Origin: Acuticoccus sp. I52.16.1
GTDB lineage: Bacteria > Pseudomonadota > Alphaproteobacteria > Rhizobiales > Amorphaceae
Length of the DNA: 64,000 bases
Direction: 5' to 3'
Assembly: GCF_022865125.1 (NCBI RefSeq)
Contig: NZ_CP094828.1
Span: 4,271,219 to 4,335,218, forward strand
A program made the position numbers and the translations under genes. Numbering within the stretch: position 1 is the stretch's first letter; every line of letters begins with the position of its first letter. The notes under the pieces were generated by a model. The model saw nothing but the letters and a program-made list of their open reading frames with translations. It had not been told where the DNA came from and did no database searches. This document shows, in pieces, positions 8,523 to 17,399 of the stretch.

Positions 8523-9959
8523 TCAGCGCACCAGGACGTTCTTGAACTGCCAGGGATCGGCGGTGTCGATATCGTCCGGGAAGAGGTGCGGGCGGCCGTC
8601 GATGGGCGTCCAGTCGGTGTAGTAGCCCTTCACCGGGCCGAGGTAGGGGAGCTGAACCTCGAGGCAGCGCGCGTGGTCCATCTCATCGGCCTCGACGATG
8701 CCGGCCTCGGGGTTCTCCAGCGCCCAGACCATGCCGGCCAGCACCGCCGACGTCACCTGTAGTCCGGTGGCGTTCTGGTAGGGCGCGATGCGGCGCGTCT
8801 CCTCGATGGAGAGCTGCGAGCCGTACCAGTAGGCGTTCTTGGCGTGGCCGTAGAGGAGTACGCCCAGCTCGTCGATGCCGTCGACGATCTCGTTCTCGTC
8901 GAGGATGTGCTTGACCGGCTGCGCATGGCCGCCGTTGCCGAACATCTCGTGCAGCGACAGCACCGCGTCGTTGGCCGGGTGGTAGGCGTAGTGGCAGGTG
9001 GGGCGATATTCCGGGTCGAGGCCTTCGCCGACGGTGAAGTAGTCGGCGATGGAGACGCTCTCGTTGTGCGTCACCAGGAAGCCGTACTGGGGGCCGGGCG
9101 TCGGGCACCAGGTGCGCACGCGCGTGTTGGCGCCGGGTTGCAAGAGGAAGCGTGCCGCGCGGCAGCCCGACCCTTCGGGCTGGACGCACATGTTGTCCGG
9201 CATCCAGGCCTCGTGCGTGCCCCAGCCGAGCTCGGCCGGCTGCAATCCCTCGGAGATGAAGCCCTCGACCGACCAGGTGTTCCAGAACGCGTCCATGGGC
9301 TTGGGTGCCTTGGCGCGCTGCGTGTCGCGCTCGGCGATGTGGACGCCTTTCACGCCGACGCTTTGCATCAGCTTCGCCCAGCCCTCGCGCGTCGTCGGCG
9401 CCTCGGTCGCGTGGCCGAGCTCCTTCGCCAGGTCCATCAGGCCCTGCTTGACGAACCAGGAGACCATGCCGGGATTGGCGCCGCAGCAGGAGACCGCGGT
9501 GGTGCCGCCCGGGTTGGCGCGCTTCTCGCGCCGCACCGTCTCGCGCAGGTGGTAGTTGGTGCGCGTCTCGGGCTTGGCGTTCTCGTCGAAGTAGAAGCCG
9601 GGCCACGGCTCGACCACGGTGTCGATGTAGAGGACGCCGAGCTCGCGGGTGAGCTTCAGGAGGTCGAGCGAAGAGGTGTCGACCGAGAGGTTGACGCAGA
9701 AGCCCTGGCCCTCGCCCTTTGTGAGGAGCGGGGTCAGCACCTCGCGGTAGTTCTCGGGCGTGATGGCGAGCTGGATGAACTCGATGCCGCGCTCGTCCAG
9801 CAGCCGCTTGTCGGCGTCGGACGGGTCGATCACCACGAGCCGGCTCTTGTCGTACTCGAAGTGGCGCTCGATGAGCGGCAGCGTTCCCCGCCCGATGGAG
9901 CCGAACCCGATCATGACGATGGGGCCGGTGATGGTGCCGTGGATCGGCCAGTCGCTCAT
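8523..9959 (-). CDS. hss: Homospermidine synthase
   Basis: NAD-dependent enzyme that makes sym-homospermidine from putrescine, the typical polyamine of many alphaproteobacteria. The 478-residue length, the Rossmann motif MIGFGSIGRG at the N-terminus, and family segments such as CGANPGMVSWFVKQG and HEMFGNGGHAQPVKHI support the call. The start at 9959 (MSDWPIHG) is preferred over the in-frame ATG at 9974 because GGGAG lies a few bases upstream of it. The downstream FkbM-like gene follows after seven bases. Confidence 0.93.
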   Translation of the reverse strand: MSDWPIHGTITGPIVMIGFGSIGRGTLPLIERHFEYDKSRLVVIDPSDADKRLLDERGIEFIQLAITPENYREVLTPLLTKGEGQGFCVNLSVDTSSLDLLKLTRELGVLYIDTVVEPWPGFYFDENAKPETRTNYHLRETVRREKRANPGGTTAVSCCGANPGMVSWFVKQGLMDLAKELGHATEAPTTREGWAKLMQSVGVKGVHIAERDTQRAKAPKPMDAFWNTWSVEGFISEGLQPAELGWGTHEAWMPDNMCVQPEGSGCRAARFLLQPGANTRVRTWCPTPGPQYGFLVTHNESVSIADYFTVGEGLDPEYRPTCHYAYHPANDAVLSLHEMFGNGGHAQPVKHILDENEIVDGIDELGVLLYGHAKNAYWYGSQLSIEETRRIAPYQNATGLQVTSAVLAGMVWALENPEAGIVEADEMDHARCLEVQLPYLGPVKGYYTDWTPIDGRPHLFPDDIDTADPWQFKNVLVR

Positions 9960-10111
9960 GAATATCTCCCGCATCTTTGAGGGCGGGACTTAATGCATAA
10001 GCGCCGGCCTGGGAACGACCGTTCGTGGCAAAGATGCTCGCGAGCACGAATGAGGCGCGCCGCGCCCGCTCGGCGGCCGGGCGCCGGAGCCGGCTGCCGG
10101 CGGCGCGCCGG

Positions 10112-11296
10112 TCAGGCGGTGGCGACGGCGTGCAGGTCGGCTCGGCGGGGAGTCCCGGCCGTCGGGCCGGCGATCTCGCCGACCGTCGCGGCGGGAGCGG
10201 GGCGCACCGTGGTGTCGATCACGGTCTGCGCGGGGGGGAAGACGGTGCCGGGAACGTCGTTGGCCGTGGCGGCGTAGAGCTGCCCCTCGGCATCGGCCTC
10301 GACCTCGCCGGGAGCGAGCGTTCCGCTCACCTCGGCGCAACCGATCGAGACGGTGAGGGCGAAGTCCGGCCGGGTGCGCCTGATCGCGGCGTCGATCGCG
10401 TCCTGCACGCGCCGCGCGACGGGGAGCGAGTGGAAGAGGTTGGCGTGGGGCAGGATCAGCGCGAAGCGGTCCTCCTCGATGGGGGTGCACACGTCCGAAT
10501 CGCGCGTCGCCTCGGTGATCGCGGCGGCGGCGACGGCGCGGATCCGGTCCCACTCCTGCGCCGACATCGACCGGCGCAGCGCCGCCGCACCGTCGATCGC
10601 GATCATCAGGCAGGTATATTCCTGGCCGAGGCGCTGATACTGGCTCCACTGCTCTTCCAAGTGCTGGCGGAAGGCGGTACGCGGCACGGTGCCGGTGAGC
10701 GAGTGGAAGAGGCGCTCCTTGCGGCGTCGGCGGGAGGCTTTGGCGCGGCGGGTCTCGTTGGCGAGCGTCAGGCCGAAGACCAGCGTGCCGAGAGCGGTCC
10801 AGAAGGCGATCGAGCTGAGCGATTCGAGGTCGATCTCACCGGCCGGCAGCAGGATCGAGGGCAGGAGCGTCAACGGCGCCAGGACCGCCGAGATGCAGAC
10901 GGCCCGCTTGTCGATCGGCCACTCGAGCGCCATCCAGATGGCGAGCACCGTCAGGCCGACGAGGACCGGCGCGACGATGGCGAGAAGGTCGGCCATCAAT
11001 GTGGGGCTTTCGGAGAAAATCGCGACCAGCATCGGCGCGGGCAGCACCACGGCGGCGGTGATCGGCCCGCCGTAGAGCGTGGAGACGAGGAGGAGGGGCG
11101 TGTCGACGTCGATCGCGAAGGCGCCGACCTCGAGCGGGGCGATCTGCAACGCGGTGACCACGACGGCGATCAACGTGCCGGAGACGGCCTGACGCAACGG
11201 GCCGCCGCCGAACCGGTCGAAGACGAGACCGAGCACGAAGGCGCAAACGATGTAGATGCTGGCGGACAGCATCAGTTGCTGGAACGCGCCGATCAT
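10112..11296 (-). CDS. 5TM (LytS-like) membrane protein with degenerate GGDEF domain
   Basis: A 394-residue protein. Residues 1-180 form five to six membrane helices with the signature of the 5TMR-LYT module (DVDTPLLLVSTLYGGPI). A basic linker follows, then a diguanylate-cyclase fold (about 195-330). The catalytic GG(D/E)EF is replaced by EEDRF (274-278) and the substrate-binding D-H-F-K box is not conserved. However RDSD at 265-268 sits exactly where the RxxD inhibitory site of active cyclases lies. It is therefore probably not a cyclase but may bind c-di-GMP. The ATG at 11296 has GGGGAG upstream. The C-terminal 50 residues are low complexity. Confidence 0.75.
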   Translation of the reverse strand: MIGAFQQLMLSASIYIVCAFVLGLVFDRFGGGPLRQAVSGTLIAVVVTALQIAPLEVGAFAIDVDTPLLLVSTLYGGPITAAVVLPAPMLVAIFSESPTLMADLLAIVAPVLVGLTVLAIWMALEWPIDKRAVCISAVLAPLTLLPSILLPAGEIDLESLSSIAFWTALGTLVFGLTLANETRRAKASRRRRKERLFHSLTGTVPRTAFRQHLEEQWSQYQRLGQEYTCLMIAIDGAAALRRSMSAQEWDRIRAVAAAAITEATRDSDVCTPIEEDRFALILPHANLFHSLPVARRVQDAIDAAIRRTRPDFALTVSIGCAEVSGTLAPGEVEADAEGQLYAATANDVPGTVFPPAQTVIDTTVRPAPAATVGEIAGPTAGTPRRADLHAVATA

Positions 11297-11377
11297 CGGA
11301 CAGCTCCCCGCTCGGATCGCTAACAGGTCCGCGCGATAGTGGCCGCCGACGCTGGTCCCTGGCTGGGGCCGTGGGCC

Positions 11378-12115
11378 TCAGTAGCCGTAGGGCGGGTCCG
11401 GAATCGACAGGTGCGCCTCGCGCAGGGCGTTCGACCAGGAGTCGCGCACGTGGGCGAAGTAGGGGTCGTGCTCGGTGATGCGCACGTTGACCGTGCAGGC
11501 CAGCGCATCGCGCGGCAGGATCATCGCGTCGAGCGGCATGCCGACGGCGAGGTTGGAGCGGATCGTCGAGTCCATCGAGATGAGGGCGATCTTCAACGCC
11601 TCGTCGAGCGGGGTCTCGAACGCGACCGAGCGGTCGATGATGGGCTTGCCGTACTTGTGCTCGCCGATCTGCAGGAAGGGCGTGTCCTCGGTCGATTCTA
11701 GGAAGTTGCCGGCGCGGTAGATCATGAAGAGGCGCAGGCGCCGCTCGCCGATCTGGCCAGCGACGAGGAGCGAGCAGTCGAACCCGCTGCCGTCCTGGGA
11801 GAGGGCCTCGGCGTCGCGCTCGCGCACGGTCCGCACCGCGCGCCCGGCGAACTGCGCCATCTCGAACATGGAGGGGATGGTGTAGAGGGTCTGCACGTCG
11901 CCGTCCGGTCCCGGCAGACCCTCCAGCATGTGGTTCACCACCGCCTGGGTGACGGCGAGGTTGCCGGCGGTGGAGATCGCCACGACGCGCTCGCCCGGCA
12001 CCTCGAAGATCTGCAGCTTGCGGAAGGTGGCGATATTGTCGACCCCGGCGTTGGTGCGGGTGTCGCCGACCATCACGAGGCCTTTGCGCAGGAGGAGGCC
12101 GACACAGTAGGTCAT
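11378..12115 (-). CDS. Anbu proteasome-like peptidase homologue
   Basis: A 245-residue Ntn-hydrolase of the Anbu (bacterial proteasome homologue, BPH-like) type, an ancestor-like relative of HslV and 20S beta subunits. After Met1 comes the expected N-terminal nucleophile (MTYCVGLLLRKG), with the conserved VGDTRTNAG segment and AISTAGNLAVTQ. The start at 12115 is chosen over 12124 because it exposes Thr2 after Met removal. It is the last gene of a four-gene minus-strand operon with transglutaminase, alpha-E and ATP-grasp genes, which is the hallmark context of Anbu. The substrate and biological role remain unresolved. Confidence 0.9.
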   Translation of the reverse strand: MTYCVGLLLRKGLVMVGDTRTNAGVDNIATFRKLQIFEVPGERVVAISTAGNLAVTQAVVNHMLEGLPGPDGDVQTLYTIPSMFEMAQFAGRAVRTVRERDAEALSQDGSGFDCSLLVAGQIGERRLRLFMIYRAGNFLESTEDTPFLQIGEHKYGKPIIDRSVAFETPLDEALKIALISMDSTIRSNLAVGMPLDAMILPRDALACTVNVRITEHDPYFAHVRDSWSNALREAHLSIPDPPYGY

Positions 12116-12215
12116 CGCGGGCATCCGTTGGGGCTCGAAGGTTGGGCCGCGTGATCTAACCCAAGTCCGCCGCGAACCCTAGCGCGATATTGTGCAGGCT
12201 GGCGCCGGGCTCGCG

Positions 12216-13094
12216 TCAGTCCATGGACTGGGACTGGCTCCCGCCGGGTCCGCTCTGCGTCTGGCGCTGCCGCCCGCTCGGCCCGAACACGCAGTCGACG
12301 GTGACCGTGACGTCGAGGACTTCGCCCAGACCGCCGTAGATCGCGCCGCGCAGCGGGGACGCGCTCATCGTGTCGAGACCGACGGCGAGGCGGACATAAT
12401 GGTCGGTGCCGCACATGCCGACGGTCGGGTCGAAGGAGACCCAGCCGAGATCGGGCAGGTGGATCTCGGCCCAGGCGTGGCTTTCGTGCATCGCCCGCGG
12501 ACGGCCCTCGACGTACTGGTAGCCGGATACGTAGCGGGCGGGCAGGCCGTCGACACGGGCGGCCGCGATGAGAATGTGGGTGAGGTCCTGGCACACGCCG
12601 AGCCCGGATTCCAGCGCGGCCGAGGCGGTGGTCGCGGCGGTGGTGCGACCGGTCTCGTAGGTCATCGATTCGAAGACCATGGTGTTGATCGCGTGCGCCC
12701 GGTCGAGCGGCGCGCCGCCGGACTTGGCCCGCGCGGCCGCGGCGAGGTCGCGGATCGCGTCGTCCGGCTCGGTGAGCGGGGTGTTGCGCAGGTAGACCCC
12801 GACGGGGAGCCGCTCGGGCGTGCCGGTGACGACGCCGTTGGTCGGCTCGGTGTCGACCGTGCCGGTGGCGGTGATGGTGAGGTTCTCGCCCGGCGACAGG
12901 ACCGAGAAGGTGTGGACGAGGTTGCCGAAGGCATCCTCCGACCGGCGCAGCGCCGCGTCACCCGAAACGTCGATCCGCCAGGACCGCACCGTCTGGTTGG
13001 CGGTCGAGGCCGGCGTCAGGCGCAACAACTCGATGACCGAGTTCGGCGCCTCGTCGTAGCGGTAGTCGGTCTCGTGGCAGATCGAAAGTCGCAT
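12216..13094 (-). CDS. Transglutaminase-like cysteine peptidase family protein (Anbu operon)
   Basis: A 292-residue protein with an N-terminal beta-rich domain of the Bact_transglu_N type (RLSICHETDYRY) and a C-terminal transglutaminase-like domain. The triad is visible: Cys in GLGVCQDLTHI, His in ESHAWAEIH and Asp in WVSFDPT. Such proteins may act as peptidases, amidases or acyl transferases on peptides. The ATG at 13094 is preceded by TAGGAG, which includes the alpha-E stop codon, indicating coupled translation. It belongs to the Anbu operon. Confidence 0.88.
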   Translation of the reverse strand: MRLSICHETDYRYDEAPNSVIELLRLTPASTANQTVRSWRIDVSGDAALRRSEDAFGNLVHTFSVLSPGENLTITATGTVDTEPTNGVVTGTPERLPVGVYLRNTPLTEPDDAIRDLAAAARAKSGGAPLDRAHAINTMVFESMTYETGRTTAATTASAALESGLGVCQDLTHILIAAARVDGLPARYVSGYQYVEGRPRAMHESHAWAEIHLPDLGWVSFDPTVGMCGTDHYVRLAVGLDTMSASPLRGAIYGGLGEVLDVTVTVDCVFGPSGRQRQTQSGPGGSQSQSMD

Positions 13095-13100
13095 AGGCTC

Positions 13101-14045
13101 CTAGCGCAGGTACTGGGCTTCGATGGTCTCGGACAGCGAGTTGTTCTCCCGGATCGCCCGCTGCAGGAATTCGTGCAGCCCCTCCCGATACATGGCGTCG
13201 ACCGACGAGTTGGCGAGCCTGGCGTGATAGGCGCGGCCGGCTCGCTGCGAGGGGCCCTGGCGCCCGTAATCGTTGGCGAGATCGTCCAGGAAGTCGAGCG
13301 TGAACTTGGCGCAGTTGGCGATGGAGCGTGGCAGCTCTTTGCGCAACGTCAAGAGCTCGGCGACGCGCCAGGGCCGCAAGCTGTCGCGGAAGACCCACTG
13401 ATAAGCCGTCAGCGCCGAGGCGCCGCGCAGGATCGAGGACCACTGGAAATAGTCCAGCCCGCCGCCGACGGGGTCCGTCTCCGGCAGCAGCACGTGGTAC
13501 TTCACGTCGAGGATGCGGGCGGTGGCGTCGCCGCGCTCGATGTAGGTGCCGAGGCGGAAGAAGGCGTGCGCGTCGGTGCGCAGCATGGTGCGGAAGGCCG
13601 AGCCGTCGAACTTCAGGCACGCCGCCTTCACCCCGTCGAGGAACTCGGTCAGCTGGCGGGGCGACAATTTCTCGTTCTTGTAGCGGCGCAGGTCGAGCCA
13701 GGCGTCGTTGATCGCCTCCCACATCTCGCGCGTGATGGCGGTGCGCACCGCGCGGGCGGAGCGCCGGGCGACGGCGATGCAGGAGTAGATCGACGACGGG
13801 TTGTCCGCATCGAAGGCGAGGAACTGAATGACGTTGTTGCGGGTCGCTTCGTCGTACCGTTCGCGGAAGAGATACTCGCCGCCGGTGGCGATCATCGCCG
13901 ATTCCCACTCGTTGGTGGTGCCGCCGTAGGTGGAGGGCAGCGCGGAGAGGCGGGAGGCGACGTCGAGGATGCGGGCGGTGTTCTCGGCGCGTTCGGCGTA
14001 GCGGGCGAGCCAAAAGAGGTCGTTGGCAACGCGCGACAGAAGCAT
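13101..14045 (-). CDS. Alpha-E domain protein (DUF403, Anbu operon)
   Basis: A 314-residue all-helical protein of the alpha-E superfamily, starting MLLSRVANDLFWLARYAERA, the family signature. Alpha-E proteins are nearly always encoded beside circularly permuted ATP-grasp and transglutaminase-like proteins, and have been proposed to take part in peptide synthesis or modification; no activity has been firmly shown. The gene lies between ATP-grasp (106-base gap) and transglutaminase (6-base gap) in the operon. Confidence 0.9.
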   Translation of the reverse strand: MLLSRVANDLFWLARYAERAENTARILDVASRLSALPSTYGGTTNEWESAMIATGGEYLFRERYDEATRNNVIQFLAFDADNPSSIYSCIAVARRSARAVRTAITREMWEAINDAWLDLRRYKNEKLSPRQLTEFLDGVKAACLKFDGSAFRTMLRTDAHAFFRLGTYIERGDATARILDVKYHVLLPETDPVGGGLDYFQWSSILRGASALTAYQWVFRDSLRPWRVAELLTLRKELPRSIANCAKFTLDFLDDLANDYGRQGPSQRAGRAYHARLANSSVDAMYREGLHEFLQRAIRENNSLSETIEAQYLR

Positions 14046-14113
14046 CAGGCAAGCTCCGAAAAGATGGGGGACCGCTGGGGGCGTGGGGCGAGCGGACCGG
14101 CGCGGCGCAGGTC

Positions 14114-14143
14114 GGGGCGTCTCGGGCCGGGGCGTCTCGGGCC
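14114..14143. repeat. Perfect 15-bp tandem duplication
   Basis: GGGGCGTCTCGGGCC occurs twice back to back (14114-14128 and 14129-14143) in the 106-base gap between the ATP-grasp and alpha-E genes. It could be a slippage duplication or a structured intercistronic spacer; nothing else is recognised in the gap. Confidence 0.85.
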
Positions 14144-14151
14144 GGGCTCGC

Positions 14152-15567
14152 TCATGCCAGCACCCAGGTGTCTTTGGTGCCGCCGCCCTGCGACGAGTTG
14201 ACCACCAGCGATCCCTCCTTCAGCGCGACGCGCGTCAGGCCGCCGGCGACGGTCTTGATGCCCTTGGATCCGAACAGCACGAAGGGGCGCAGGTCCACGT
14301 GCCGCGGCGCGATGCCGCTTTCCACGAAGGTGGGGCAGGTGGACAGGGCGAGGGTCGGCTGGGCGATGAACTCGTCCGGGTCCGCCTTCAGCTTGGCGCG
14401 GAACTCCTCGATCTGCTCCTTGGTGGCGGCGGGGCCGACGAGCATGCCGTAGCCGCCCGAGCCCGACACCGTCTTCACCACCAGCTCGGGCAGATGGTCG
14501 AGAACGTGCTTCAGCGCCTCCGGCTCACGGCAGCGCCAGGTCGGCACGTTCTTCAGGATCGGCTCCTCGCCGAGATAGAACTTAATGATCTCGGGAACGT
14601 AGGTGTAGACTGCCTTGTCGTCGGCGACGCCGGTGCCCATCGCGTTGGCGACCGTGACGTTGCCGGCGCGGAAGGCGGACAGGAGACCCGGCACGCCCAG
14701 CACCGAATCGGGACGGAAGGCGAGGGGGTCGAGGAAGTCGTCGTCGAGGCGGCGGTAGATCACGTCGACGCGCATCGCGCCCTCGGTGGTGCGCATGTAG
14801 ACGACGTCGTCGCGCACGAAGAGGTCGCGCCCCTCGACCAGTTCCACGCCGAGGCGGTCGGCGAGGAAGGTGTGCTCGTAGAAGGCCGAATTGTACTGGC
14901 CCGGCGTCAGGATCACCACGTTCGGCTCGCGCATCGCAGTGCGCGGCGCGATCGACTGCAGCGTGTCGAGCAGCTCGTTGGGGTACTGCTCGACCGGCTG
15001 GATGACGTGCTCGGAGAAGAGGTCGGGGAAGATGCGCATCGTCACCTCCCGGTTCTCCAGCATGTAGGAGACCCCCGACGGCGTGCGCAGGTTGTCTTCC
15101 AGAACGTAGAAGGTGTCGGCGTCGACGCGCACGATGTCGATTCCGCACACCGGGGTGTAGATGTCGTGCGGCACCTTCACGCCGACCATTTCGGGCCGAT
15201 AGTACGTGTTCTGGTAGACCAGCTCCTGCGGGATGACGCCGGCCTTGATGATCTCGCCGGCGCCGTAGATGTCGGCCAGGAACATGTTCAGCGCTTTGAC
15301 GCGCTGCTCCAGCCCGCGCGACATGGCGGCCCACTCGGCCGAGGTCAGCACACGCGGCACCAGGTCGAAGGGGATCAGCCGCTCCTCGGCGTCCTGCTGG
15401 CCGTAGACGGCGAAGGTGATGCCGATGCGTCGGAAGAGCATCTCCGCCTCGCGCGAGCGCGCCTTGAGCGCCTCGGGCGTGACCCCGTCGAGCCAGGACT
15501 TGATGATCTCGTAGGCCGGCCGCGTGGTGTCGCCGGTGCCGTTCATCTCGTCGAAGAAATCAGCCAT
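14152..15567 (-). CDS. Circularly permuted type 2 ATP-grasp protein (Anbu operon)
   Basis: A 471-residue protein of the CP-ATP-grasp type 2 family (DUF404/DUF407). Typical blocks are FAVYGQQDAEERLIPFDLVP, VILTPGQYNSAFYEH, the glycine-rich VKTVSGSGGYGMLVGP and LRPFVLFG. ATP-grasp enzymes ligate a carboxylate to an amine through an acyl-phosphate, so peptide-bond formation is the likely chemistry. It is the first gene of the Anbu operon; the 267-base divergent gap before terC should carry the promoter. The acceptor and donor are unknown. Confidence 0.9.
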   Translation of the reverse strand: MADFFDEMNGTGDTTRPAYEIIKSWLDGVTPEALKARSREAEMLFRRIGITFAVYGQQDAEERLIPFDLVPRVLTSAEWAAMSRGLEQRVKALNMFLADIYGAGEIIKAGVIPQELVYQNTYYRPEMVGVKVPHDIYTPVCGIDIVRVDADTFYVLEDNLRTPSGVSYMLENREVTMRIFPDLFSEHVIQPVEQYPNELLDTLQSIAPRTAMREPNVVILTPGQYNSAFYEHTFLADRLGVELVEGRDLFVRDDVVYMRTTEGAMRVDVIYRRLDDDFLDPLAFRPDSVLGVPGLLSAFRAGNVTVANAMGTGVADDKAVYTYVPEIIKFYLGEEPILKNVPTWRCREPEALKHVLDHLPELVVKTVSGSGGYGMLVGPAATKEQIEEFRAKLKADPDEFIAQPTLALSTCPTFVESGIAPRHVDLRPFVLFGSKGIKTVAGGLTRVALKEGSLVVNSSQGGGTKDTWVLA

Positions 15568-15834
15568 ATGTCTTTCGCGTCAGGGTGAGACTTGAACCGT
15601 GGCCGCGGCCGTTTGTTAAATCAAGTGTAGTGCGAGTTTCATTGTTGTGCAGTGGGCACGGGCGATCGTCGTGGCATCGACGTGCCGGCTCGGTGACGAT
15701 GCGTGCCCGCGCGGGGCCGCTCGTCACGCGCGATTTCTCGTCCGCCGAGTTGCATGGGCGGGGATCGCGTGGGCAACGTCGCGCGTTGGCGATGCAATGC
15801 GCGGCGCTGGTGCCGGTGCGACGAGACGAGGCCT

Positions 15835-16560
15835 ATGGAGCTTTTGACCGACCCCGCCGTGTGGGCGAGCTTTGCCACACTCGTCGTCCTCGAGATCGTG
15901 CTCGGGGTCGACAACGTGATATTCATTTCCATCGTATCGAACCGCCTGCCGGAGGCGCAGCGCGGCAAGGCGCGCCGCATCGGCCTCATCGGCGCGCTGG
16001 TGCTGCGGATCCTGCTGCTGGCGTCGATCGCCTGGATCGTGTCGCTGTCGCAGCCGTTCGTCGAGATCGGCGGGTTCGGCCTGTCCTGGCGTGACGTGAT
16101 CCTGATCGCGGGCGGCCTCTTCCTGATCTACAAGGCCGCCACCGAGATCCATGCCGAGGTCGAGGGCGAGGAGCACCACGAGGCGGCCGGTGCAGTGCGG
16201 GCCGGCATGGCGAGCGTGATCGGCCAGATCATGCTGCTCGACCTCGTCTTCTCGATCGATTCGGTGATCACGGCCGTCGGCGTCGCGGACCACCTGGAGG
16301 TGATGGTCGCGGCCGTCGTCATCGCGGTGGCGGTGATGATGGTGGCGGCCGGGCCCATCGCCGCGTTCGTCGCGCGCCACCCGTCGACCAAGATGCTGGC
16401 GCTCGCCTTTCTGGTGATGATCGGCATGGCGCTGGTGGCCGACGGCCTACACTATCACATCGAGCGTGGCTTCATTTACGCGGCGATGGTGTTCGGCGGC
16501 TTCGTCGAGGTGTTGAACCTGCTGCGGGGCCGCGGTGTGAAGCGGCTGCGCGGTATCTGA
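15835..16560 (+). CDS. TerC family integral membrane protein
   Basis: A 241-residue membrane protein with seven or so hydrophobic segments. The N-terminal block LEIVLGVDNVIFISI and the later LLDLVFSIDSVITAVG are the paired TerC motifs with the buried acidic residues proposed to handle metal ions (manganese efflux in characterised homologues). The ATG at 15835 is chosen because ACGAGG precedes it and the motif begins about 20 residues later; in-frame upstream codons code a poorly hydrophobic, Arg-rich stretch. Substrate is inferred only. Confidence 0.85.
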   Translation: MELLTDPAVWASFATLVVLEIVLGVDNVIFISIVSNRLPEAQRGKARRIGLIGALVLRILLLASIAWIVSLSQPFVEIGGFGLSWRDVILIAGGLFLIYKAATEIHAEVEGEEHHEAAGAVRAGMASVIGQIMLLDLVFSIDSVITAVGVADHLEVMVAAVVIAVAVMMVAAGPIAAFVARHPSTKMLALAFLVMIGMALVADGLHYHIERGFIYAAMVFGGFVEVLNLLRGRGVKRLRGI

Positions 16561-16578
16561 CCGGCCGCATCGCGCGGC

Positions 16579-16614
16579 GCTCGCGGGTACCCCACGCAAG
16601 GGGCGCCCGCGAGC
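16579..16614. terminator. GC-rich hairpin between convergent terC and META genes
   Basis: GCTCGCGGG (16579-16587) pairs perfectly with CCCGCGAGC (16606-16614), and inside it CCCC (16590-16593) pairs with GGGG (16600-16603). It sits in the 60-base gap between two converging genes, the place expected for a bidirectional terminator, but it lacks a T-run. Confidence 0.55.
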
Positions 16615-16620
16615 AGAGGC

Positions 16621-17121
16621 TCAGTAGCGGCGGTAGCGCAGGCGAGGCGTGCCGCGCGTGCTGAGGATGATGGTGTCGTTCTCGCCGGCCGCGACGCTGT
16701 CGACCCGGCGCAGCGCGTTGAGGATCTGCTCCTCCAGCGAGGCGCCGCGCTCGCAATATTTCTTCGTGCTGACGATATCCTGGATGATGATCTCCGAGCC
16801 GCGGCGCGCGTAGCGGGCGCTGAAGTTGTTGCACACCGCCTGGCCGGCGAGGCGGCTGTCGCTCTCGAAGTTGATCGTCGCGGTCTTGCGCGCCCAGTCG
16901 GGCAGCGTCTCGCGGTCGAGCGCGACAAGGCGCCACGAACCCTGGAGGTCGAACCGGCCGGGCTTGTGCTGCCCCTTGTCCTTCACCTGCTCGACTGTGG
17001 TAGCGGCGGCGGGGGCCGAACCGCTCCGGTTCAGCGGCGCGGCGTTCGGGGCTCCGACCATCGCCGCCGTCATCAGCGCGACCGCCGCGAGGGCGGCGAA
17101 GGGGCGGTGGGAAATTTTCAT
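16621..17121 (-). CDS. META domain-containing secreted protein (HslJ-like)
   Basis: A 166-residue protein with a signal peptide (hydrophobic residues about 8-28, ending near APNAA) and a META domain (about 60-160): GSWRLVALDRETL, then CNNF and KYCE, the cysteines that could form a disulfide. META/HslJ proteins are periplasmic or outer-membrane proteins linked to stress resistance; function is otherwise unknown. The ATG at 17121 is chosen because GGAG lies nine bases upstream and it gives a proper signal peptide. Divergent from nuoG. Confidence 0.78.
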   Translation of the reverse strand: MKISHRPFAALAAVALMTAAMVGAPNAAPLNRSGSAPAAATTVEQVKDKGQHKPGRFDLQGSWRLVALDRETLPDWARKTATINFESDSRLAGQAVCNNFSARYARRGSEIIIQDIVSTKKYCERGASLEEQILNALRRVDSVAAGENDTIILSTRGTPRLRYRRY

Positions 17122-17160
17122 GGACGCGTCTCCGTTTCTGGCGCCGGGGGATGATCGGCG

Positions 17161-17187
17161 GCGCGGTCGTGGGGTCATCGACCGCGC
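17161..17187. repeat. Perfect 9-bp inverted repeat upstream of META gene
   Basis: GCGCGGTCG (17161-17169) and CGACCGCGC (17179-17187) form a perfect hairpin with a 9-base loop in the 278-base divergent region between the META gene and nuoG. It may be an operator or a leader hairpin of the META transcript; no other clear element was seen in this gap. Confidence 0.55.
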
Positions 17188-17399
17188 GGGCGAGGTTGGC
17201 AACATCCGAGATAGGATGAAACCCCATGATGCGACCGCGGCGATGCCCGGCGCCGGCCTCGGTCGGCCGCCCGGATGTCCAGTTTAGCCTTAGTTCAATG
17301 TGGAAGGCGTTGCCGTGGCGAGCATTTTGGGTGATGACGGGGTCGCCGCGCGGGGATAGACCTCGGGCGCGCGGCACGACGCGAGTGGTGTGAGGACCT

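Noticed and set aside
11378-12115. HslV or 20S proteasome beta subunit
   Set aside because: Length, the N-terminus and the operon partners are those of Anbu; no hslU or alpha subunit is adjacent.
16579-16614. Attachment site or mobile-element end at the terC/META hairpin
   Set aside because: No integrase, transposase or target duplication nearby; position between convergent genes explains it as a terminator.
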